DNA of 64,000 bases from contig CM060707.1 of assembly GCA_030686995.1 (NCBI GenBank), positions 83,461,472-83,525,471 of the forward strand. Direction: 5' to 3'. The DNA is from Artemisia argyi (lineage: Eukaryota; Streptophyta; Magnoliopsida; Asterales; Asteraceae). The notes below the pieces were generated by a model, which saw nothing but the letters and a program-made list of their open reading frames with translations, did not search any database and had not been told where the DNA came from. Below, one piece after another: positions 56,401 to 64,000 of the stretch. The first letter of the stretch is position 1. Each line of letters begins with the position of its first letter. A program made the position numbers and the translations under genes.

Positions 56401-58235
56401 TTATTCTTAAATATGTATTTTATCTTGAAGTGATAATTTTGAGTAGTGTGAGCAAAGTTTACATATGTTGTTAGTTTGCTCATGTTTGGTTTTTCGGATA
56501 TGACACATTTATCCATTGCATTGCAATGTAAATTGCTTGAATATTTCGGACGAAACATCCAAGTCGTCAATCCTACTTCATTGTATATTTTATGAATGTG
56601 TTTAAAATGTTATTCTAATATTTGGAACACAATTATTGGACAAGTAGATTCAATATGACATTATCAACACAAGTGTAAGTTTTGATCCAATGCATAATCT
56701 TTTCATCTACAAAGGATGTAACTATTTTCATATCAATCTAGTGTGATTGAGTATGTAGATTCAAGACTATATCTTTTGTTGTAATTTGATATAATATTGA
56801 AGCTAAACAAATAGTAATCCAATTTCTTGTCCACACTCAAAAACACGTCAATTAGATTTCATGAATATATCAACCATAATTTGAATAATGAATTGATATA
56901 ATATCAATATCTTTCTTAACTCTCACGGACACTCATTTGAAATAAATAAACATTTTGATAGTGTGTTCCATTAATCCTAAGAATATTTATTAGTGAATGA
57001 TTGAAAGTTGACTTATTATTTCATGATTGTTATATGTTTTGGTTTTGCGAAAGACTCTTCATTTTTACTTATTATGAACAAACTTAGATTTTGAAAATAC
57101 TTTTTCTTTTATATAACTATTAAAGTTTTACAATGATTCAATTTCTCTTATTAAACATCTTAAGGTAAAACAAGCTAATTTGTAGAAAATATTTAAGTGT
57201 GTTGTGAAGAATAGATTAAATTGTTTGAAATGTTTAGGTGACTAGATTGAACTCATTTACAACATGTTTGAGTAACATTAAGCCATCTATACCTATATGC
57301 AATGCAAGCATATTATAACAATCCTAACACAAGAAATCTAGCATAAAATCTAGTTAAGTATAAATCGGCAAACTAGCTATAAACTAATAGGGCCCATATG
57401 CATAGATATACACATAGCTAAACTTCAAATAGAAACAATCATTTAATATATTCAATTAAGAAAATAAAATCACAAAGAAGTTCACATAACACATAAAACA
57501 CTTGTCGTCGTTTTGTGTATTATATACACCAATGTTTACTTAGCTCGAATTTATTTGAAAAAAAAATAGTTTCCTCCCCATTCTATAATTTAATTAAGAT
57601 CAATATTTTGAAAACATAAATACTTAATTTTTCAAAAGTATATCAACTAGGAATGCCCGACTTGAAGGAAAAGGTAAAACAAAAGTTTTACGTTAAAACG
57701 AAACACAAATTTTTGACCACCGTATAGTATTTTGACTTTCTTACTTATTTAAGTTTGTAATGGTTACTTGTAAGTATTTTTAAATGAAAGTAGACTCAAT
57801 TACCTTTAAAACGCTGGGTGGCACGACTTTTACGGAGTTACGGTTAATTTTATATGATTTTTCAAAGTTTTCAAAAAACTGTCGAACAGACAGTCGGACC
57901 CCTTAAATAATTAAGGGGACCGCCCAGTATTTAAGGGGGCTGCCCAGACAATTAAGGGGGCCGCCCATCTGGTACTCAAAATTTCATTTTTTTGTAAAAA
58001 ATTGTTTTCTGACTTTTCGGAAAGATGTGTAACTTTCTGATTTTGATACCGAATAAATAACACTTATTTGAAGCATAATATTATTTCAAGCTAGTATAAT
58101 TCGTGTATATATCATCAAAACTAATACAAGTTAATCAACAAAACACTTTTCATATTTAATCCTCCTTAATGGGTAATTTGATACATGGATCATACTCAAT
58201 TTTTAAAACCATTTGTTTTGAAAATTTGAGCGACC
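53408..58235 (-). other. Element C interior without gag-pol
   Basis: 4.8 kb with no retroelement domain. The only coding-like stretch is on the minus strand at about 54602-54204, an open frame of roughly 130 codons, rich in Pro, Ser, His and Asn (for example LPPISCFHDFPSSNMSTPP), resembling the linker between integrase and RT of copia elements; the overlapping 121-codon ORF at 54219-54584 is in another frame and is likely a shadow. A GGACCCCTTAA palindrome array recurs at 57896-57970. The rest is AT-rich. Confidence 0.65.
57896..57970 (-). promoter_or_regulatory. Second palindrome array inside element C
   Basis: GGACCCCTTAAATAATTAAG continuing GGGACC, then TTAAGGGGGC and ATTAAGGGGGCC units: the same motif family as in the LTR promoter, located about 280 bp after the PBS. 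Confidence 0.55.
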
Positions 58236-58251
58236 TGGCTCTGGTACCAAT
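58236..58251 (-). other. Element C primer binding site
   Basis: Minus strand TTGGTACCAGAGCCAG one base after the LTR end CCACA; a methionine-tRNA-type PBS. Confidence 0.85.
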
Positions 58252-59924
58252 TGTGGAAAACTAGAAGGGGGGTTGAATAGTTTTCCCATCTTTTTCATTT
58301 TATAAAAACTTTGTTTCAAAATGTTGATTTGAATTTATTCAATTGTTTGTTTGGAAAAACTTTAATTAGAGTTTAGTATGAAAACACCATATAATCAATA
58401 TGATCAATTATATATGTAAGCTTTTGAAAAAAGCTTAGTTTTATGAATGGAGCTTTGGTCGGTCTTTGTGTGAATACGTTTTCCTTTTTAAATCTTAAAA
58501 CGTTTTGTATCAAATTATCTATCAAGTTAAACTTAATATGAGAAGTGTGAATAATAATCTATTTGACCATATCATATAATTAAACACACAATCACAATAT
58601 TAACTTCTATGTACAACACAATCAATCATCACAACTATATAAGCAACAACTAAGACATATAGGCAAGCATAGATGTAAAGCGATAAATGCAAGAATAAAT
58701 GAAAAGAGATAAGAGAAAGGAAATGCATACCGGACACGATGATTTATAGTGATTCGGCTACAAGGACATCTTCCTTGCCCTACTCCACTCCCCGTGTCAC
58801 GTACTCGAGAGTTTTCTTCACAACTAAACAAGCTCCCTTTTGGAGGAGAAAACCGTACACAACTTTTGCTTACACCATTTAACGACACTAAGCTAAATGT
58901 CGAGTTCTGATAGTAGCTAGAACCAATCTCACAACACTACTTCGATCACTACACAACTTCTACATGACTTCACGACTTCTTCATGGCTTCACGACTTCAC
59001 GACTTCTTCATGGCTTCACGACTTCACGACTTCTTCACTACTCCACAACTTCTTCTATACTCCACTACATATTCACGCATCTACTTCTTCACAACTTCAT
59101 GACTTCTCCACACTACTACTTCGTCCCACTACTTCTTACTCACTCATAAGCTCACTACTAAGTAAGATCATCATGATCTACTTATTACATATACATAACT
59201 CACAACATTACATAAACATTAACTAGATCTAAATATATCTTTGGCTTTATGATAGGGAGGTTTCTTCTCTTGCACTTTGAGTGGTGAAGGATTGGATCAC
59301 TTGAAACAAAGACTTATAATCTTATGAACAAAGGATTTAGAAGGATGTTTTGAAGGGATTGGGACTGAAAATTTTCGTGCAAAAGGTGAGAAAATTCTTT
59401 GGGATGAACCAGTATTTATAGGGAGAAAAATACTATTTGGGAGCGTGGCCGGTCCCCTTAATTGGGTGCCGGTCCCCTTAATAATTAAGGGGACCGCCTA
59501 GTATAATTAAGTGGGCCGCCTAAGAAAAAAATACTTTTTTTTTTCAGATTTTTTTGTCTTTTTGTGGGGGAGGTTTTTCCTGAAGAATGTAGCCATTTTT
59601 TGGGTTGAAATTTGAATTCAAAATATTTATTTTGAATAAAACATTTCTTATAAATACAAAAATGTTTTGTATAAGTTTAAAAATGTTTGTCACACTTTAA
59701 TAAAATGTAAGGTTTGTAAAAATAAAAATTCCTTTGATCATAAAATGCATTAGACACTTTGTTTATGCGTACCTTAAGTGATATGGATGCTAAAGCAAAT
59801 ATTTACGACTAAATACTTGTTTACGTCATAATTTGTAGTTCAATGAGTTTACGTTTTGTGATTATCAAAACATAGAGATATCGATTTATGTTTATAATGT
59901 TTTTCGGCATTATTTATATCAAGA
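58252..59924 (-). repeat. Element C 5' LTR
   Basis: 1673 bp, a close copy of 51715-53391. Its outer end has mutated from CA to GA (59923-59924 on the plus strand), yet the TSD ATCTG beyond it is intact. Confidence 0.92.
59411..59522 (-). promoter_or_regulatory. C 5' LTR promoter palindromes
   Basis: A perfect dyad at 59471-59495: arm GGTCCCCTTAAT, one central base, and the exact inverse arm. A further GGTCCCCTTAAT at 59451 and two degenerate inverse units at 59505-59522. TATA box CCTATAAATAC on the minus strand at 59411-59421. Confidence 0.65.
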
Positions 59925-59929
59925 ATCTG

Positions 59930-62279
59930 CTTATTTGTGCATCTTGTAGCTTATCAGAGTGGGTAGTTTAGTTTTTGCTAGTTTTATTTTAATCTCTTAG
60001 TTAACTGTCATTACTACTCCCACTTGCTCATTGTGATTTGCTTATCTGCTTTGCTCATATTTTTTGTTCCTCTTTACTGCATTTGTCATGTAATAGCTTG
60101 AATAAACTTTAGTTTCTACTTTCAACATTTAAATCATTCATAAGCTTTGAAAACCTCAAAACAGATAAGTATTAAGGGGTGTTTGGATCAGGTTTGATGC
60201 ATCTGTTCTAGTAGTCTTCTTGGTGAATAACTGGTTTAAATACATCTATTTGGACATAGCTAGGATAGTTCAAGCTAAAAATTGGTAGGGTAAAAGGCAA
60301 AAAGTCAAAAGTGATGGTTAAATCCCACATTGTTCTTAACTGTTGAGATTTAGATTGCATAATCATCATATTAGGTTAAGTAGTTGATAACTTAGTTTAA
60401 ATCAATATGATTTTAGCTTAATACTTCCTCTGTAGTCATTAAATCAAGATTAAACTTCAAATAAGTCAACTTTTTGGTTAATGGGAAAAAGTCAAATATT
60501 GAACACTTCAAAATGGGACAGATTTCAAGTCACCTTCTAGGATCCAATTGTTGATGAAATTCAGTAAAATTTGTTGATGTGAAATCTTTGTCAGCCTTTG
60601 AATCCAAATCAAAAGGAAGTTTGCAGTTTGGAATACCTTTAATCACTTGAATTTGCTTCCAAAGTGACCTAGTTGATTAACTACCTCCCCTGCACCTAGG
60701 CTTGCCAATCCATTTTTTGTTTCCAAGTCTCATTTCTTGTTAACCATTTGAGTATTCTCCTTGATTTTTGGAGATTTGAGTAGCCTGATAAGGGGGTTTG
60801 ATTGGTCCATACTTGCCTTTGTACATTTAGCTTATCTCTCAGCTTAATTTGCATCACAGATTTACCCTTGGCTACCCCTTTGTCTGTTTGTATAAGAACA
60901 CCACCCATCTTGTGGGTTTGTTTGAGATTTTAGGTCATTAATTACTGTAACAAGGTTATTTAAGATTGTGTATGCTAGTTTGCTTTTAATTTGTATTTAT
61001 AGCTGAGTTTGTCCAACTGCTTATTGCAACATCCACTTTGAGACTTAGCTTACTGAACCAGGTTCCCAAGACCATAACAAGCTCAAACCTTGAGCTTAAT
61101 CCTTGGTCTTGGACAATTTGGAAAGCCTTTCTAGTAGACTTTTAGGTTCCACCTTCATTTTGTACCCTGGGTTACCCCTGTGGGCCCCACTAAGGGCTGC
61201 AATTAAGCCTTTGAGGCCTATTTTGGGTCAGGAAATTTGGGATTGCTTATTTGCTTCTGTGACTTATTTCATGAGCTTATTGGTTTTCCTTGGTTCTTTT
61301 CTTGTGTACCTAACTACCTTACAGATTATTTCATCATTGGTTTTCATTGAGCAGCTTATTTTAAGCTTATTCTAGCAAATTAAGCCAAAAGCTCACTGTT
61401 TGGCTTATTGATAAGCACAGGGCTTATTCCTGAGCCCCAAGAAAAGTTCCTTCACAAGAAAAGCTTCTATTTAAGCCCTTTTGGCTTATTTTATGCTTAT
61501 TTATAAGTATTTATCATTTTTAAATTTTTCTCAGGTTCCTTTTTAGTTAAAATAATTTTAGGAATTTTTTCAGATTTTTCCTTGGTCATTTAGTTTTTTT
61601 TTTTTTTTTTTTTTATAATTTAATTTAGTTTAAATCAATTAAATAATTAGTTTTAATTAATATTAAATAATTAAAAGGTAGAAAAATTAGGTTTTCTGTT
61701 TTAAAATTAGTTTTATAATATTTTAGATTTTTCTAAATTTAATTTTCATTTTTGTAGTTAATTTTCATAATTAATTAATAATCAGTATAATTTAGTTAAT
61801 TAAAAAGTAATTATTAATTAGTAATTAATTAATAGTAATTAGTTAAATAGTAGTGAAAATAATTTTAATTTTCTAAAAATTTTCTTATAACATTAGGATT
61901 GTAAAAATATAATTTTCACGTTCGTATGACTTTATTTGCTCACGTTTCACTTTTTATTTTGCGCGTTCGCGTTTATTTTAAACTCAAACGCGCGTTTTTA
62001 GGTTTACTCACGTTTCTAGGTTATCTGATCATCAATAATTGTTCTTATAGTGTTTCTAAGCTATTCTCAATCATAATCTCGTAGTTCAATCATAATAATC
62101 AAATTCATGATCCTCCTGTTAAATCACCCGATCACTTAAAACGTTTTCAAATACAATTGCAAACCTTGCTGGGACATAACGACCCGGGAATACACTGTAC
62201 TCCTTGGTTAGTTGGTTTTAGATGTTTGACTTGGTTGACCATCACCTGGTAAACTTAGTTGACCGTTTAGGACCAATCA
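59930..62279 (+). repeat. Element D 5' LTR, right part
   Basis: Continues D's LTR after element C, ending TTAGGACCAATCA. Together with 50382-51714 it gives an LTR of about 3.68 kb, long for this group. It contains repeated GGCTTATTNNTAAGC words (61300-61510), a T run at 61591-61612 and an AT-rich block. Short ORFs here have no recognisable family. Confidence 0.7.
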
Positions 62280-62284
62280 AAATT

Positions 62285-62302
62285 TGGCGCCGCTGCCGGG
62301 GA
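62285..62302 (+). other. Element D primer binding site
   Basis: TGGCGCCGCTGCCGGGGA, five bases after the LTR end ATCA; the Athila-type site ascribed to tRNA-Asp. Confidence 0.9.
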
Positions 62303-62835
62303 AGTAGCTGCGTAATCAAAACGTTTTTTAGAGATTAGTGATTTTTCATTCATCACTGTATAAACACCACCTTTTTTTTGTAAATCTTAATCATAAAACA
62401 AAAACGTCATTAACACTTTTCCTAAAGTGTTAACAACACCAAAAAAATAAAAAAAACAAACAAAACGAATCGTTACGTTTTCTATATCGAGTTTCTTTTA
62501 AGGTGATTCTTAAAGAGATACGAATTTAGTAAACGAAACGATACCAAAAATATTGTCCAAAAAGTTTTTTTCACCCATACACAAAAACCTAAAAACATTC
62601 GTCTTTTCTTGTGAATAATAATTACTTAAAAATAAACCGTCGCAAACTAAGACAGAACACCTACCAACTGGGGGTGTGGACATAATAAGTTCCCAAACCA
62701 AAGATTTAAAACTTGCCTTTGTATCCATGTGAGTGGTGTACCTTTCTTAAAGAAGCCACTTGCTTGTGATTATTGGTTTAAGTTCACTGTCGTTTTGCCT
62801 CGATTATGTTTTGAGTGAGTTTTGTTTTTTAGTGC
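62303..62835 (+). other. Element D leader
   Basis: 533 bp between PBS and gag without a supportable ORF on the plus strand. Confidence 0.6.
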
Positions 62836-64000
62836 ATGCGCACTCGCTCTTCTAGGTCTGCTAGCCCATTACGTGAGCTTGTAAGAAAACCTAGAAGACC
62901 TCATAGACGTTCAACACCAACAGTCGGATCTGAGAAACAACCCCCTCGATCTATTGAGACATGGGAAGACTTGGTAAAAAAGTTTGTAAATGAATTCTTC
63001 CCACCTTCTAAGACCACGAGTCTTAAAAACAAGATCACCAAGTTCACTCAAAAATATGATGAATCATTTGGTGAAGCTTGGGACCGTTTCAAAGAATTAC
63101 TTTGCAAGTGTCCACATCATGGTTTCTCCGAGTTGATGCAACTCGATACTTTCTACAATGGCGTAAGCCAAGTTGGTCAGGATTCTCTCAATGCCTCCGC
63201 GGGAGGTAACTTTTTGAGTAGAACCACCAAAGAAGCCTTAGCAATCATCGAGAACAAGTCTAAGGTCCGCTCTACACGAAGCAAGCCGGTTGTTTCCCAA
63301 ATTAGTGCGGGTCCTTCCACTTCATCTCCTATGAGTCAGTCTAGCACCGATGCTAAGATTGACAAACTTATTGAGGCTATTCAAGCTTTGGTTCTCGCCC
63401 AAACGTAGAAAGTTTCATTTCCACAACATCCTCCACCTGCTGAGGTTAAGAAAGTGGAAGTCTGTGTAACTTGTGGTGGGCCGCATGCCTACTACAATTG
63501 CACAGCTACTGATGGTTCTCCGTTTGAAGCTCATGCTGTAGCCGGGTCATCTAATTAAGGAGGCAATCAATATCACCCTCCTATGGACCCGAACTATCGT
63601 CCTAATCATTACCCTGGGCCTCCTGGTTTTAATCAAAACCAAAATGTCCAAAACCGTGGCCAAAATCAAAATAGAGGAAACCAAGGTAACTTCAATCAAG
63701 GTCATGGTTTTCAAAATCAAAACCAAGGTTTCCAAAATCATGGTTTCCAAAATCAAGGAAACTTTAATCGAAACCAAGGTCAGGGTAACTTCAATCCGGG
63801 ATATTTTCATGGTAACAACAACCTTAATCAGGGTAATTTTCAAAATCATGGTCCCAATCCGAACAATCGAGCTCAAAACCTTCCTAACCCGAATCAAGCC
63901 ATTGTTCCAACTAGGCCTTCATCTGACGAGTTGTTAAAACAATTCATGAAATCCCAAGAAGAGATGAACAAGATGTTGGTTAGCCAGATTTCTGAAATCA
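62836..64000 (+). pseudogene. Element D gag (Ty3/gypsy, Athila-like), N-terminal deletion, runs off the window
   Basis: ATG 62836 opens with a basic Ser/Arg-rich leader MRTRSSRSASPLRELV. About 37 residues in, it jumps to PPRSIETWEDLVKKFVNEFFPPSKT, the second half of the retrotransposon gag domain; the usual first half (some 100-150 residues) is missing. QLDTFYNGVSQVGQDSLNASAGG and AIIENKSKVR follow. TAG at 63406-63408 and TAA at 63556-63558 interrupt the same frame; between them is the zinc knuckle C-V-T-C-G-G-P-H-A-Y-Y-N-C. Beyond 63559 is a long Asn/Gln/Gly/Phe-rich stretch typical of these gags. It continues past the window end. Confidence 0.9.

Larger units (their letters stand above)
51715..59924 (-). 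mobile_element. Element C: complete non-autonomous Sirevirus-like copia element
   Basis: 8210 bp, perfect duplication ATCTG (51710-51714 and 59925-59929). LTRs 51715-53391 (1677 bp) and 58252-59924 (1673 bp) are in direct orientation. On the minus strand: 5' LTR, PBS, 4.86-kb interior, polypurine tract, 3' LTR. There is no gag, protease, integrase or RT in the interior in any frame I could read, so it is a large-retrotransposon-derivative type element depending on helpers. LTR text matches G, E and H, so the E lineage is a plausible helper. It inserted into D's LTR. Confidence 0.92.

Noticed and set aside
63547..63937. ORFs rich in Ile/Val/Lys on both strands near the window end
   Set aside because: Shadows of the Asn/Gln/Gly-rich tail of element D gag.
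1..64000. Host protein-coding gene, tRNA or rRNA gene
   Set aside because: None found: every supported coding segment belongs to a retroelement, and no tRNA cloverleaf or rRNA block was recognised beyond primer binding sites.

Overview
The window is plant nuclear DNA made almost entirely of nested LTR retrotransposons. No host gene, tRNA, rRNA or CRISPR array could be supported. Ty1/copia and Ty3/gypsy proteins, tRNA-primed PBS sites, polypurine tracts, TG...CA LTRs with 5-bp target duplications, solo LTRs and small DNA-transposon derivatives all point to a large, repeat-rich angiosperm genome. From memory of family resemblance I favour Asteraceae; that is inference. Eight or more retroelement lineages can be told apart, labelled T, A, B, S, R, K, G, H, F, E, D and C in the entries.

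Left block (1-28735). Element T is an old plus-strand element with a long ORF of unknown function and the start of a 3' LTR at 28219. It is split by solo LTR S1 (2009-3559, TSD ATCTC) and by copia element A (4519-27554, minus strand). A is split inside its reverse transcriptase by the non-autonomous copia element B (9001-19740, plus strand, TSD GAGCG/GAGCT). Removing B and one TSD rejoins A's RT reading frame; removing S1 and A rejoins T's reading frame. The order is therefore T first, then S1 and A, then B. The A and B LTR pairs each differ by about 1.5% substitutions by hand count, so B followed A fairly closely.

Middle block (28736-47072). An AT-rich stretch carries two MITE-like elements: a hAT-type element with an 8-bp TSD built almost wholly of GGTCC/GGACC repeats, and a 241-bp element. 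Next come an old copia remnant R (minus strand) split by the non-autonomous gypsy element K, a fragment of a second K-family LTR, the solo LTR G (TSD CTAAG), a related inverted LTR H, and a decayed copia element F with its 3' LTR, into which solo LTR S2 (TSD AGTGA) inserted.

Right block (47073-64000). Copia element E (partial 5' LTR, gag, protease, start of integrase) is cut by gypsy element D. D's unusually long 5' LTR (about 3.7 kb) is itself split by the complete but coding-poor copia element C (51715-59924, TSD ATCTG). D's gag runs off the right edge.

Most striking signals: (1) in at least six LTR families from both superfamilies, the bases just upstream of the TATA box hold a cluster of short, family-specific palindromes, and in K, C and E the same kind of motif recurs inside the element; (2) B's LTR has grown at its 5' end by 184 bp that contain a second polypurine tract and a second LTR start; (3) K carries, in place of pol, an ORF with two diverged copies of an unknown domain; (4) A and B share an untranslated leader with about 20-25 copies of a CGAGTT motif and a 3' region dotted with polypurine-like GAGGGGGAG boxes. 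Most premature stops fit single C-to-T or G-to-A changes, as expected for methylated, silenced repeats.
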